From Planctomycetota bacterium (lineage in GTDB: Bacteria > Planctomycetota > UBA8108 > JACQVS01): a stretch of DNA of 64,000 bases. The stretch spans positions 28,804 through 92,803 of the forward strand of contig JANQLS010000132.1 in the NCBI GenBank assembly GCA_028280485.1. Reading direction: 5' to 3'. Position numbers and translations under genes: made by a program. This document shows, one piece after another, positions 1 to 8,700 of this stretch. How positions within the stretch are numbered: the stretch's first letter is position 1; every line of letters starts with the position of its first letter. Below the pieces are notes generated by a model. That model saw nothing but the letters and a program-made list of their open reading frames with translations. It was not told where the DNA came from and did not search any database.

Positions 1-40
1 CGGCGGGCGGGCTTGAACCGCCGACCTCCGGGTTATGAAT
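1..40 (-). repeat. attL: attL: displaced tRNA-Met 3' fragment
   Basis: These 40 bases are identical to 41417..41456, inside the intact tRNA-Met gene. They run from the anticodon loop through the T-arm into the acceptor stem. After base 40 the two copies diverge. The fragment is the host tRNA's original 3' part, displaced when the phage integrated and supplied its own copy. The repeat may extend left of the window. It is not a functional tRNA because the 5' half is absent. Confidence 0.93.
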
Positions 41-113
41 GCGTTCGACGCACCTTCCTAAGTCATTGTTAAACAAGTTAAAACCTTATTTTTATTTGTG
101 TTTAATGTTATCA

Positions 114-134
114 ATGTTATACATTGTTTAACAT
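114..134. promoter_or_regulatory. 21-bp dyad operator upstream of integrase
   Basis: The site reads ATGTTATAC-n3-GTTTAACAT and matches 18 of 21 positions of the sites at 1468..1488 and 2027..2047. It lies 57 bp before the integrase start, so binding here probably controls integrase expression. A looser AT-rich copy is seen near 65..84. The binder is inferred to be the RHH protein at 1456..1737. Confidence 0.55.
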
Positions 135-145
135 TGATTGTCACC

Positions 146-178
146 AGATGTGGACCAGATGTGGACCAGATGTGGACC
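146..178 (+). repeat. Three tandem 11-bp repeats, candidate integrase arm sites
   Basis: AGATGTGGACC occurs three times head to tail at 146, 157 and 168. Nearly the same unit (ATGTGGACCAA) occurs twice at 41341..41362, next to the other attachment site. Tandem repeats close to both ends of an integrated element and unrelated to coding function are the usual appearance of arm-type sites for a lambda-class tyrosine integrase. Confidence 0.6.
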
Positions 179-190
179 ATCGGAGTATCT

Positions 191-1420
191 ATGGCTAAGA
201 ACCATGTTTTCGTCGGAGGGCGATACAACCTCAGATCTCCAGTGAAGAGGGGGAGTAGTTGGCGCTTTAAATATACCGACACTAGGACCGGTGAAGAGGG
301 TGGATTTACTATCGCTATCTCTTCCAAAGTGAAGGCGAAAAAAGCAGCCATGCAGAAGCTTGAGGAGATGGCCAGCTCTCAGGGGCGGATCGTTCCTGTG
401 AAGTTCTGTGAGGCATTTGAGAAGTTTCTTGAGGTGATTAAGGAAAAGCCTACTCGAGGCCGAAAAATGTCTCTCAGGACCTTTGAGACCTATCAGGATT
501 ACTATGATCGAATGTTCAAGCACGCTTTTGGTCATCTTTTTGTCTCCGATCTTACTTACGGAAAAGTAGAAGATTGGATGAATAGGCATATCGCGCAGTC
601 GAAGAAGCGGCGCGAATGCGGACCCACGACCATGTCTAAGTACATCACCGTGTTTAGGCGGTTCTGCAAGTGGGCCAAGCTTAGAAACTACCTTGATCAT
701 GATCCAACTGAGGGGATTGAGCTTTCTCAGTCTAATAAAGTAGGGGTTGCGCTCACTGAAGAGGAGGTGGCTAAGCTTCTCAGGGTTGCAATGGAGCCTA
801 ATGTTCTCTCGGTCAAAAGCAAGAGTGCTAAGAGGTCGGATTGGAAGCAGGAGTACGTTGGAAGAGATCATGTCTTTAGATACCTTCTCGTTGCTATTTA
901 CACTGGGTTGAGACCTGGGAATATTTATGACCTTACCTGGGCGAAGCATGTAAATCTGGAAGAGAAAAAGATCACAATTGAGGCGCCTCATATGAAGAGC
1001 CGAAAAAGTAAACATGTTTTACCGATTCATCCGGTTCTTCTGTCTCACATGCATGAATGGATCAGGGTGAAAGGGGTAAGGCCGAACTCTCCTGTGATTG
1101 GAAAGAAGGTGAGAACCTCGATCAAAACAAGTTTTGGTTCTGTTCGAAAAGCGGCGGGATTAAAGGTTCGCCCCTATGATTTAAGGCACACTTTTGCGAC
1201 TCACCTTGCAGGAAAGTGCACTGTTTTTTGCCTTCAAGATCTTTTGCATCACTCTTTGAAAGGAGTGGGGGCAGGTCTTGGGCTGGGTATGAATGCGGTA
1301 ACTTTTGGCTATGTTCACCCTGAGTGGGAAGAGAAAGTGGACGCAATCCATTCACTGCCAGACTATCTGAGCCTTAGTTGTGAGGAAGATGTGGAGCTCA
1401 AGTCTTCTAATAGCTGTTAG
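191..1420 (+). CDS. int: Phage tyrosine recombinase (integrase)
   Basis: Site-specific recombinase that integrates the phage at the tRNA-Met gene and, with the excisionase at 1792..2010, excises it. The 409-residue protein has an N-terminal arm-binding part, a SAM-like core-binding domain (about 70-165) and a C-terminal catalytic domain. Visible catalytic positions are Arg in GLRPGN (about residue 240), Leu-Arg-His-Thr at 331-334 and the nucleophile Tyr374 in GYVHP. The His of the usual HxxR box is Tyr (YDLR), and there is a short insertion before the nucleophile. The open frame reaches back to a GTG at 98, but that extension would encode the tandem repeats and operator, so ATG 191 is chosen. 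It sits directly beside attL, as expected. Confidence 0.93.
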   Translation: MAKNHVFVGGRYNLRSPVKRGSSWRFKYTDTRTGEEGGFTIAISSKVKAKKAAMQKLEEMASSQGRIVPVKFCEAFEKFLEVIKEKPTRGRKMSLRTFETYQDYYDRMFKHAFGHLFVSDLTYGKVEDWMNRHIAQSKKRRECGPTTMSKYITVFRRFCKWAKLRNYLDHDPTEGIELSQSNKVGVALTEEEVAKLLRVAMEPNVLSVKSKSAKRSDWKQEYVGRDHVFRYLLVAIYTGLRPGNIYDLTWAKHVNLEEKKITIEAPHMKSRKSKHVLPIHPVLLSHMHEWIRVKGVRPNSPVIGKKVRTSIKTSFGSVRKAAGLKVRPYDLRHTFATHLAGKCTVFCLQDLLHHSLKGVGAGLGLGMNAVTFGYVHPEWEEKVDAIHSLPDYLSLSCEEDVELKSSNSC

Positions 1421-1455
1421 TTAGGTTTAGGTAGCAATTGATGTTGAATGCTTAT

Positions 1456-1737
1456 CTATTCGTTGTTATGTTTAACATTGTTGAACATATTTTGACTGGT
1501 GTAAGAGTCGATAATGAGGGTGAGAACCTCGTCGACGGTCTTACCTGAGAATTCGGCTAATCCTTCTAATCGTTTAGCGTTTTTCGCTGAGATTGACGGG
1601 AGTTTTGAGAAATACAGCTTTAAAGCAGCATGAATGAGCTCGGATTTATTACCATTAAATCTCTGTTCCACTTCCTCGTCGAACTGCTCTTTCATTTTTC
1701 CAGGACGGAACCCGTAGACAGGCGGAATATTGCTCAT
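1456..1737 (-). CDS. RHH-like regulator (93 aa)
   Basis: Small basic protein with the look of a ribbon-helix-helix or related regulator: a short N-terminal strand region followed by helices (NKSELIHAALKLYF, then AKRLEGLAEFSGKTVDEVLTLII). It is transcribed away from the excisionase gene, with a 54-bp divergent intergenic region that contains one of the 21-bp dyads (1750..1770). Another dyad (1468..1488) is embedded in its own 3' end and encodes the tail NMFNNVKHNN. With four matching operators around int, itself and xis it is the best candidate for the lysogeny/excision switch regulator. No CI-like repressor is seen. The family assignment is moderate; the regulatory role is inferred from context. 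Confidence 0.6.
   Translation of the reverse strand: MSNIPPVYGFRPGKMKEQFDEEVEQRFNGNKSELIHAALKLYFSKLPSISAKNAKRLEGLAEFSGKTVDEVLTLIIDSYTSQNMFNNVKHNNE
1468..1488. promoter_or_regulatory. 21-bp dyad operator between int and the RHH gene
   Basis: ATGTTTAAC-n3-GTTGAACAT, an interrupted inverted repeat almost identical to 2027..2047. It lies inside the 3' end of the RHH gene and downstream of int, where a bound regulator could act as a roadblock or cooperate with the other sites. Confidence 0.55.
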
Positions 1738-1749
1738 TAATGGCCTCCA

Positions 1750-1770
1750 ATGTTAAACAAAGTAAACAAT
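1750..1770. promoter_or_regulatory. 21-bp dyad operator in the divergent RHH/xis promoter
   Basis: ATGTTAAAC-n3-GTAAACAAT lies between the divergent start codons at 1737 and 1792. It overlaps the probable promoters of both genes, which suggests autoregulation of the RHH protein and co-regulation of the excisionase. Confidence 0.55.
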
Positions 1771-1791
1771 AAAGCGGAAGTGTAACACACA

Positions 1792-2010
1792 ATGGAAAAA
1801 GTTAAAGACTCAATTCCAGATCCTGAAGCTCTCATGACGACTCAGGAGGTTTGTGACATGCTTCAGGTCAGCTATCACAGTGTTTTGAGGTATATCCACA
1901 GGAAATATAGACCTTTACCGTTTAAGAAGTTCGGGAAAGGCTTTCGATTCAATCGAAGAGAGGTTCAAAAGTGGATCGACGCTGAGACCGCGATCTTCAA
2001 CAGTAAGTAA
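1792..2010 (+). CDS. xis: Excisionase / AlpA-like helix-turn-helix protein
   Basis: 72-residue DNA-binding protein of the MerR-like excisionase (HTH_17/AlpA) type. The signature is MTTQEVCDMLQVSYHSVLRYI followed by a wing-like FKKFGKGFRFNRREVQKWID, matching the common pattern in which a helix-turn-helix precedes an R-x-x-xxx-ei-xWi motif. In this position, next to integrase and divergent from a regulator, it is expected to direct the integrase toward excision or to regulate early genes. It starts at ATG 1792, just after the 1750..1770 operator. Confidence 0.75.
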   Translation: MEKVKDSIPDPEALMTTQEVCDMLQVSYHSVLRYIHRKYRPLPFKKFGKGFRFNRREVQKWIDAETAIFNSK

Positions 2011-2026
2011 TTTTTTTTGCGAGACA

Positions 2027-2047
2027 ATGTTTAACTTTGTTGAACAT
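2027..2047. promoter_or_regulatory. 21-bp dyad operator downstream of xis
   Basis: ATGTTTAAC-n3-GTTGAACAT, differing from the 1468..1488 site only in the centre. It lies at the head of the rightward early region, so it may control a promoter for the genes from 2307 onward. Confidence 0.55.
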
Positions 2048-2131
2048 GTCCGCCGCTCCTCCAGCCTAATTCCCCGAAGGAATAGACCCAAAAATGCCCA
2101 ATCCCACCTCACCAGCCCAGGGGCGGCGGAC
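2048..2131. other. Structured element closed by a 12-bp stem
   Basis: GTCCGCCGCTCC (2048..2059) pairs with GGGGCGGCGGAC (2120..2131), with one wobble. The 60-nt interior holds a second hairpin, ATTCC/GGAAT, near 2068..2082. On neither strand can it be folded into a tRNA with a proper T-arm. It directly follows the 2027..2047 operator. It may be an RNA leader, a large terminator or an early-region regulatory structure. The rest of 2011..2306 shows no convincing gene. Confidence 0.4.
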
Positions 2132-2306
2132 TTTAAAAGCTAAGTTGGTGAGGGAAAGTTTTAAAAGTACTCATACTGCCCCACTTCCCTGCGTCACGCG
2201 AATTGCCATGTTCACACGTGGCAATAGGGCTTGTGAAATTCATGGAGGAATAGTCAAGCGCATGGCGGGCGTGGGGGAGTTTTTAGCCTGAGCAAGAACG
2301 GTAGAA

Positions 2307-2417
2307 ATGAAATCAATATTCAGAGAATTCAAAAGTTTGAACCCTAAAGAGCGCCGATACCATGCCTTAACTGGATTGCTCATGTTGTTCTTTGTCCTCC
2401 TCATCGTCTTCGTTTGA
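2307..2417 (+). CDS. Small single-pass membrane peptide (36 aa)
   Basis: Short frame with a basic, helical N-terminal half (KSLNPKERRYHA) and a hydrophobic C-terminal helix ending in LLMLFFVLLIVFV. It terminates just before the 2458..2497 terminator. Such peptides are common in early phage regions, but the ribosome-binding site is weak and no family is recognised, so this is a tentative call. Confidence 0.4.
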   Translation: MKSIFREFKSLNPKERRYHALTGLLMLFFVLLIVFV

Positions 2418-2457
2418 CGTTTCCTCGCTCGAGCCTTTCGAGCTCCTCTCTCTTCGG

Positions 2458-2497
2458 GGTCCCACCCCGTTTCTCCCATGGGGGGTGGGGCCTTTTT
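2458..2497 (+). terminator. Rho-independent terminator in the early region
   Basis: The stem around CCCACCCC (2461..2468) and GGGGTGGG (2482..2489), extendable outward with a wobble pair, is followed directly by TTTTT (2493..2497). It separates the excisionase/small-peptide segment from the replication genes, a typical place for phage antitermination or timing control. Confidence 0.7.
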
Positions 2498-2523
2498 AAA
2501 ACTCTGTGCGAAAGGAATCAGAA

Positions 2524-2637
2524 ATGAATTATCCAGAAGATGATCACAACAATCGAAACGTCGTAGGAGCAGCTGTCCTCTGGGGTTTTGCGGTTGTTTT
2601 GGTGATTGCAGCCTACGCAACGTTTTTCATTCGATAA
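2524..2637 (+). CDS. Small membrane peptide (37 aa)
   Basis: ATG 2524 is preceded by GAAAGGAATC, a usable ribosome-binding site. The product has an acidic, polar N-terminus (NYPEDDHNNRN) and one hydrophobic helix (about residues 14-35, VVGAAVLWGFAVVLVIAAYA). It lies immediately downstream of the terminator and 26 bp before the next gene. Function unknown; a membrane-acting early phage peptide is plausible. Confidence 0.5.
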   Translation: MNYPEDDHNNRNVVGAAVLWGFAVVLVIAAYATFFIR

Positions 2638-2663
2638 CTGCCCTTAGGCAGAAGTGAGAAGAG

Positions 2664-3017
2664 ATGGCAAGCGAAGAGCGGCTTTTATCTAAATTAAAAG
2701 AACTCTTAGAGCCGGGAATTGAAAACGTAAAGCATGTTTCAGCTCTTGCCAAACAGCATAGCTTAGAAGGTAAGTCACGCGATGCCAAGTTAAGAGACTT
2801 GGTGAAAACCCTCGTCGAGGAAAAGAGGGTTCCTGTCTGTTCTTCAAAGGGCGGGTACTACTTGGGTCAATCCGCTGAGGACTTGGAAGCAACGATCAAG
2901 AACCTTCAGCAACGCGAAAACAGCATTCGAAAACGTCGATTAGTGCTTGAGAACTTAGCTTTAGGTCTCACTCGTAAAGTCGATCAGAGAGAGTGGAAAC
3001 AAGCGGAGCTTTTCTAA
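2664..3017 (+). CDS. Phage early protein, winged-helix-like (117 aa)
   Basis: Resembles small phage proteins often found next to rusA: a helical N-terminal part, then LVEEKRVPVCSSKGGYYLGQSAEDLEATIKNLQQRENSIRKRRLVL. The conserved pattern is a (V/I)CSS-x-GYY segment, typical of a winged-helix wing, followed by a helix rich in Glu and Arg. A DNA-binding role in replication or early regulation is likely but not proven. Its stop overlaps the start of rusA by one base (TAATG), which indicates translational coupling. Confidence 0.65.
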   Translation: MASEERLLSKLKELLEPGIENVKHVSALAKQHSLEGKSRDAKLRDLVKTLVEEKRVPVCSSKGGYYLGQSAEDLEATIKNLQQRENSIRKRRLVLENLALGLTRKVDQREWKQAELF

Positions 3018-3529
3018 TGAGCAAAATAAAAGCAAGCTACAACCCGGATGTCTTTCGCTTAAAACTTCCTTATCCCCCTTCGCTTAATAGTTATTACGTG
3101 TTGGGGAGAGTGAAGAAGAAAAAGAAGAGGGGCGCCTTCCCATGGTTTGACAGGGCTGGAAATCCGGGAGTGATTCTCAAGCGGAAATCTGAATACAGGT
3201 GCGCGATTAGAATCAGTGGAGAGGGGAAAAAGTATCACTTGTTGGTGAATCAGGCCGTGAAAAAGAAGGGTGCTCCAAAGTACACAGGACGCATACAGAT
3301 TGTGATTTGGGTCATTACACCCGACAAGAAGTTGCGAGATCTTGACAACCTTTGCAAAGCCCTTTTGGACGCCTTAGAGAGTGCTGGAGTATTTGAAAAC
3401 GATTCACAGATTGATGATCTCAACATACGGCGTCACGGCTATTCAAAATCAAATGCGGGCATCTTGGTTCAGGTAAACAATTACCCATATGCCAAAGTGG
3501 AAGAGGCCTCGGAGGGGTTCAGTGTCTGA
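3017..3529 (+). CDS. rusA: RusA-like Holliday junction resolvase
   Basis: Endonuclease expected to resolve branched DNA during phage recombination and replication. The RusA core is visible near residues 100-145: RDLDNLCKALLDAL followed by AGVFENDSQIDDL, which carries the acidic metal-binding residues of the family. The N-terminal PYPPSLNSYY is also typical. A Lys-rich insertion (KKKKKRG) lies at about residue 35. The start is ATG 3017, coupled to the upstream stop. The open frame extends to 2993, but that start would lie inside the preceding gene. Confidence 0.87.
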   Translation: MSKIKASYNPDVFRLKLPYPPSLNSYYVLGRVKKKKKRGAFPWFDRAGNPGVILKRKSEYRCAIRISGEGKKYHLLVNQAVKKKGAPKYTGRIQIVIWVITPDKKLRDLDNLCKALLDALESAGVFENDSQIDDLNIRRHGYSKSNAGILVQVNNYPYAKVEEASEGFSV

Positions 3530-4481
3530 AATCGAATACCGCAAAGATCACATTCCAGAATTCTTCTACGAGGGTTGGAAATCCCAACCTTGGTTTAAGT
3601 TTTGGATCAACGATTGGATGGGGAATCCTGATATCAAAAAGCTCACTTATGAGGACAAAGGTTTCTACACCGACCTCCTCAATTTGGATGCTCATCAGGG
3701 TTATTTAATTCGACTTGATTCCGACTTCTCAGAGACTTCTACCCCAAAGTCTCCGAGACTTCTTTCAGACTTCTTTGAGACTTCTGCTCAAAGTCTTGAA
3801 GAAGTTGTCGATAAGTTGGCGGTGACTTTGGACAAAGATAAGCGCAAAGTTCGGAGACTTTTCAAAAAGATTTCGGACCGGTTTATTGTCACAAGTCAAG
3901 GCTACGTAATAAATCGACGTGGAGAAAAGGAGAGGAGTTCCGCGAGGAAAACCCGGGATAAATCCCGGAAGAAAGCCGGGAAGAATCCTGAGGAAATCCT
4001 GGACAAGTACCAGCCCCATCAGAGTCAGAGTCAGAGTCAGATAATACTCCCCCCTAACCCCCCGCCCAAAAATCCACCGGGTGATCAGGATCAAGAGGCG
4101 GTTGTTCCCCAAGCGGAGCTTGATTGGAAGCTCTTCGAGAAGCTTGCCGGTCAGAACGGATCTAAGACTCCAGGGGGCTTGGTTAGCACTCTTCGAAAGA
4201 AATACTCTCACCCGGACGAGACGGATTACGAGTTTTGGAAAACTCGGATCCAAACTCAAGAAAACGCTCACCGCATAAAGCTCATCCAACAAGCCAAGTC
4301 ATTTGTTGGCCAAACCTTTAGAGGGGTCGAAGTCCAAGAAAATGGATTTGATCACCCCAAGGGGAACGAGCTTGGATTTATTCATTTTTCGAGACTCAGC
4401 AACGAAAAGCTTGAAGAGTTTATCAACGAAGTGACTCAGGCAACGACTGGGAAAACCATGAACGGAGCAGTGAAGGCATGA
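3522..4481 (+). CDS. DUF1376-containing phage replication protein
   Basis: 319-residue protein whose N-terminal part (WFKFWINDWMGNPDIKKLTYEDKGFYTDLLNL) fits the DUF1376 domain found in phage replication-initiation proteins related in role to DnaD/O proteins. A long Gln/Ser/Pro-rich linker (about 165-205) precedes a C-terminal helical part. GTG 3522 is chosen because GGAGGGG lies just upstream and GTGTCTGA overlaps the rusA stop. An ATG at 3489 would overlap rusA by 41 bp. It probably recruits helicase or primase functions of the host, since no phage helicase is seen. Confidence 0.72.
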   Translation: MSEIEYRKDHIPEFFYEGWKSQPWFKFWINDWMGNPDIKKLTYEDKGFYTDLLNLDAHQGYLIRLDSDFSETSTPKSPRLLSDFFETSAQSLEEVVDKLAVTLDKDKRKVRRLFKKISDRFIVTSQGYVINRRGEKERSSARKTRDKSRKKAGKNPEEILDKYQPHQSQSQSQIILPPNPPPKNPPGDQDQEAVVPQAELDWKLFEKLAGQNGSKTPGGLVSTLRKKYSHPDETDYEFWKTRIQTQENAHRIKLIQQAKSFVGQTFRGVEVQENGFDHPKGNELGFIHFSRLSNEKLEEFINEVTQATTGKTMNGAVKA

Positions 4482-5251
4482 AGAAACACAAGTTTGAATC
4501 CCTTGAGAAGTTATCCCCAGAGATTGAGTCGTTTCTGGATAGAGCTGAAATCCTATCTGAGACCCAAGAGCGAGAAGAAATTCGAAAAGCTCAGAATGGG
4601 GACAAGCAAGCACTCGATCGACTTTGCTCGAGCATGATGAAGGCAGTGGTCAAGCTTGCTTACAAACACTTTCGAACCAAGAAACACGAACTCATGGATT
4701 TAGTTTCGGCTGGCCTTCTCGGCTTAACCGAAGCGATCAACCGATTTGATCTTAGGCAAGACGTGAAGCTTCACACCTACGCCACTTGGTGGATCGAAAA
4801 GGAGATCAAAGACGAGAAGTACGCTCTCTCAAGGCTGGTGAGGATCTCTCGAGACACCATGCTTGAGGCTTGGGAACTCATGAAGCAGGAAGTTGATCCA
4901 GAATCTCAGAAGGGGGCTGTTAAGGACGCCATGAAATCAATCTCTCAAGGGGTGAGCAGTATCCAATCCGAAAGGTTCGAAAGCCAATTCGATCTTGAAG
5001 ATTCAAGTCACTCATTCATTCGAGGGATTGAACGATCTGAAGAGGCACAAGAGCTACTCTCCTACGTTGACAATGATCGCGATCGAGAAATCGTTTTTCG
5101 TTGCGTGTGTTTGGGGATGAGTCAAAGAGTCGTGGCTAAGAAGTTCAAGCTTAGTCCTCAAGGGATCTCACTAATCGTCCTTAAAAGCCTTGAGAAAATT
5201 GAGAGGCAACACCGCTACCGAACTGAAAGTCGGAGACTTCAAGTAGTATGA
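4478..5251 (+). CDS. Phage-encoded sigma-70 family factor
   Basis: 257 residues. Region 2 is clear: LVSAGLLGLTEAINRFDLRQDVKLHTYATWWIEKEIK (split here for reading: LVSAGLLGLTEAINRFD, then KLHTYATWWIEKEI) at about residues 75-112. A C-terminal region-4-like helix-turn-helix (MSQRVVAKKFKLSPQGISLI) is at about 210-230. The linker between them is divergent and no region 1.1 is present. It should redirect host RNA polymerase to phage promoters, most likely late genes. Its ATGA start overlaps the upstream stop, and it closes the replication operon. Confidence 0.88.
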   Translation: MKKHKFESLEKLSPEIESFLDRAEILSETQEREEIRKAQNGDKQALDRLCSSMMKAVVKLAYKHFRTKKHELMDLVSAGLLGLTEAINRFDLRQDVKLHTYATWWIEKEIKDEKYALSRLVRISRDTMLEAWELMKQEVDPESQKGAVKDAMKSISQGVSSIQSERFESQFDLEDSSHSFIRGIERSEEAQELLSYVDNDRDREIVFRCVCLGMSQRVVAKKFKLSPQGISLIVLKSLEKIERQHRYRTESRRLQVV

Positions 5252-5448
5252 TTGTTCGTAAACTTACTAATAGAGAGCTTCTTAAAAAACTTAATGAGAT
5301 TTTGGTGTTTAAGGCAGAGCTTAATCTGTGGGAAGAAGAGGTTATTGAATCGCTTGAAGAAAGTATTGATGAACCACTTTCGGATTGGTTTTTTGATGAA
5401 TGTATGAAAATAGTAAGACGATACAATGAGTATTATTGTGATAATTGA
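5248..5448 (+). CDS. Hypothetical acidic protein (66 aa)
   Basis: Start ATG 5248 overlaps the sigma-factor stop (ATGATTG arrangement), so translation is probably coupled. The product is helical and acidic (LWEEEVIESLEESIDEPLSDW) with a short basic N-terminus. The position behind a sigma factor would suit an anti-sigma or modulator, but nothing in the sequence proves it. Confidence 0.55.
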   Translation: MIVRKLTNRELLKKLNEILVFKAELNLWEEEVIESLEESIDEPLSDWFFDECMKIVRRYNEYYCDN

Positions 5449-5722
5449 AAAATATTTATAAATGCGAGAATTTTTACTTGGTTGATAATGTCAAGGTAGG
5501 TTTGTTTGAGCACTTCTGTCTTGATTTATTGAGTCAATTTATGGGGTTAAGTTATTTACAATTTAGAGGTATTATTAAAAAGTATATAATGTAGTAGTAA
5601 TAAATTATGGTGTCAGGTTAATTCACTTTAGTTTATTAATTGTGGAGTACTATCTTCCGGTGGTCATTCTTTGAATGGCATTTCTCAAAACAGGGTATGT
5701 TTAATAGTATTGGGTAATCTTT

Positions 5723-8700
5723 ATGGCTGATAAAGGTATAATTAGTAGACTTAAAAGCTGTTTCAACGAGGAAGGGTATAATGAGGGACGTTTTAAATGG
5801 GACAAGTGGAGAAGCGCGAATGTTGATTTAGAACTCGATTTAACTGGGGCTAACCTAAGTGGTTATAATCTAAGAGAAGTGGATCTTAAGTCTGCGGACC
5901 TGCGAAATGCAGATTTGAGAGGGGTTGATTTTACTAATGCAAATCTAAGAGATGCAGATCTGAAAAAATCAAATCTAATTGGTGCGATTCTGGAGAATGC
6001 TAATCTGGCGGGAGCCAATTTATCTGAAGCTATTCTAAAAAGAGCGGATTTAAGCAAATCCAAATTGGATGGAGCCTCTTTTATTGAGGCCGATCTGAGC
6101 GAAGCAAATATTGGAGATTTGGATTTAAGAAATACAGAACTACAGTACGCGAATTTTAGTGGTGCCGATTTAAGATTTACAGATTTAAGAGAGCTGGATT
6201 TAAGGTGCTCAATTTTAAAACTTGCGAATTTGAGAAATGCAAATTTGAGTTTAGCTGACTTAAGAGACGCTGAATTGGAGTCCGCGGATTTAAGTAATGC
6301 AAATTTAAGCAATGTAAATTTAAGGGGAGCTAGCATATTCCGGGTGGATCTTGATGGAGCTAAACTTGCAGGAATAAAAGTCGATTATAATGTATTGAAA
6401 CTTCTTGAAATTGAGGGGATTTCTGTAGAAAGATTGGAGGCGCTGGATTTATCAACTCAAGATTTAAGCGGGAAAGATTTATCAAAATTTAATTTATCTA
6501 ATGCTAATTTAAGAGAGTCCAATTTAAGAGAGTCCAATTTAAAAGAGGTGGATTTGAGTGGTGCAGATTTATTTGGTGCGGATTTAGAAGGTGCAAAATT
6601 AGTTGGTGTGAATTTATCTCTTGCTAAGTTGACCGAGGCAAATTTGAAAGGGGCAAAATTGAGGCGTGCAAATCTTGAAGATGCAAGATTTAAAGATGCC
6701 GATTTAAGTGGGGCTGATTTGAGTAAGGCATCTTTAAAAGATGCCTCCTTTCATTCTGCTAACTTGAGTTCTGCTATAATGAGGCATATAGACGCGACCA
6801 AGGCCGATTTTCAGTATGCGGATTTAAGCTCTGCAGATTTAGGTTTTTCAATTTTGACTCATGCTGAAATTAGATATGCAGCATTGGATAAGGCACGTTT
6901 AAATGATGTTGATTTAAAATCTGCGGTATTGTCAGGTGCGAAATTGAGAGCTGCAGATTTAAGAAGTGCTGATTTGAGTTTGGCAAATTTATATGGTGCA
7001 AATTTAAGTAAAGCATTTCTAAGCTCCGCAATTTTAAATGAGGCAAGCTTGAATGAAGTTAACTTAAGAGGGGCAAATCTGAGTGATGTGAGTTTTACTG
7101 ATGCAGATCTGACTGGTGTGAAGTTGGACTGGAAAACCTTCGATCAATTTTCTTTGCACAAGTTATTGGGGGCTGCTTTAAAAGCGCCAAATTTTTCTGG
7201 GATGAATTTAGTTGGTAGTAATTTTAGCGAATTAGACCTGAAGGGTTCAGATTTTAGCTTGGCAAATTTGAACAAAGCACAATTAAGAAAAGCAAAATTA
7301 GATGAGGCAAATTTTAGTAAGGTAAATCTAAGTTCTGCGAACCTGACAAAAGCAAGTTTAAAGTCTGTTCAATTAAGCAAGGCTGATTTAAGTAAAGCGA
7401 ATTTTAGTGAGGCGGATTTAAGTTCTTCAATATTGGTAGGGGTGAATTTAAGTGATGCAGAATTGAATGGGTCTATCTTAGATCAAGCTAAATTACGAGG
7501 TGCAAACTTAAATAAGGCTTCTTTGGTCTTAGCCGATTTGACCGGTGCTGACTTGGTTGGTTCAACTTTGACCGATGCCGATTTGACTCAATCTGTTTTG
7601 AACGAGGTTAAGTTAGATGCGGAAACTTTTAAAGAGAATAACTTTTCACTATATTTAGGGTCCAACTTAAAAGCGCCAAATTTTTCCAAAGAGGATCTTA
7701 GCGATTTAGACTTGAGAAATTTGAATTTGAGTAGATCAAATTTTGAAAACACAAATTTAAGTAACTCAAATCTTGAACATTCAGATTTGTCTGGAGCTAA
7801 TTTGAGGGGTGCAAATTTTAATAAGGCGAACCTTTCATTTACAAATTTCAGTCAATCACATTTAAGTCATACAAAATTTAATGAGGCATGTTTAATATCT
7901 GCGGACTTAAGCGAGATTGATTTGAACGAATCTTTATTGAGTGGTGTGAAGTTGGATTCGAGTACTTTTGAAAGGTTTGAGATGTCAAATCTTCTCGGCT
8001 CTAACTTAAAAGAGCCAGATTTTTCCAATTCGGTGGTTAATGGGTCGGTTTTTCGTGGTCTTGATTTAAGTGATGCAAATTTTGAAGCTGCAGATCTGAC
8101 TAAAGCTAACTTTAAGGGAACTAAACTTGATAATGCTAATTTGACTTCCGCGGATCTGAGGGGTGTGTCCTCAGACCTTGACACTTCTTTAAAAACTAAG
8201 AAAGTAATGGGGATGAAATTAGACCGTTATGATTTTGAGTTTTTTAAAGACCAGGCGGAGTGGTCAAAAAGAGAGCAGATGGGAATTATTGTTAATGATC
8301 CTGTCGCTACTCTAAAACAGAACTTTAGTGGTTTTTGGCAATGGCTGCATGTCATAGCACTTGTATCATTTATATTTCCTTATCTTTTTACTCTCTGGAG
8401 GTTGCTTGCGATATCAAAATTTCAAAAATTGAATACGAACGAAGGAGAAACAATTGCTAAGTTAATTGCAAAGTATATATATAGTGGGCAAACAACTTTA
8501 GAGAGTTGGGCATTTGGATATGGATTTATTATTTTTATTTTCGCTTTAGTTTATAACTCAATAAGACTTTTACTATTATACAAAACCAAGCAGTTAGAAT
8601 TGGAGGAGGCTACTACTGAACTCACACCGAGATTTACACTTTCGGGTAAATGGGGCTATTGGTTGAAGACCTCTAAAATTTTGTTCTGGGTGAACATAGT

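Noticed and set aside
128..1015. 295-codon open frame antisense to integrase
   Set aside because: Lies fully within the integrase gene on the opposite strand and shows no domain; a shadow of the real gene.
2048..2131. tRNA-like cloverleaf
   Set aside because: The acceptor-like stem is good, but there is no D-arm/T-arm pair with TTC-x-A-x-x loop on either strand.
2094..2291. 65-codon frame between xis and the early genes
   Set aside because: Overlaps the structured element, lacks a good ribosome-binding site, and the product has no recognisable feature.
5863..6336. 157-codon antisense frame in the giant pentapeptide gene
   Set aside because: Same effect of repetitive coding sequence; low-complexity Lys/Ser/Leu product without domain.
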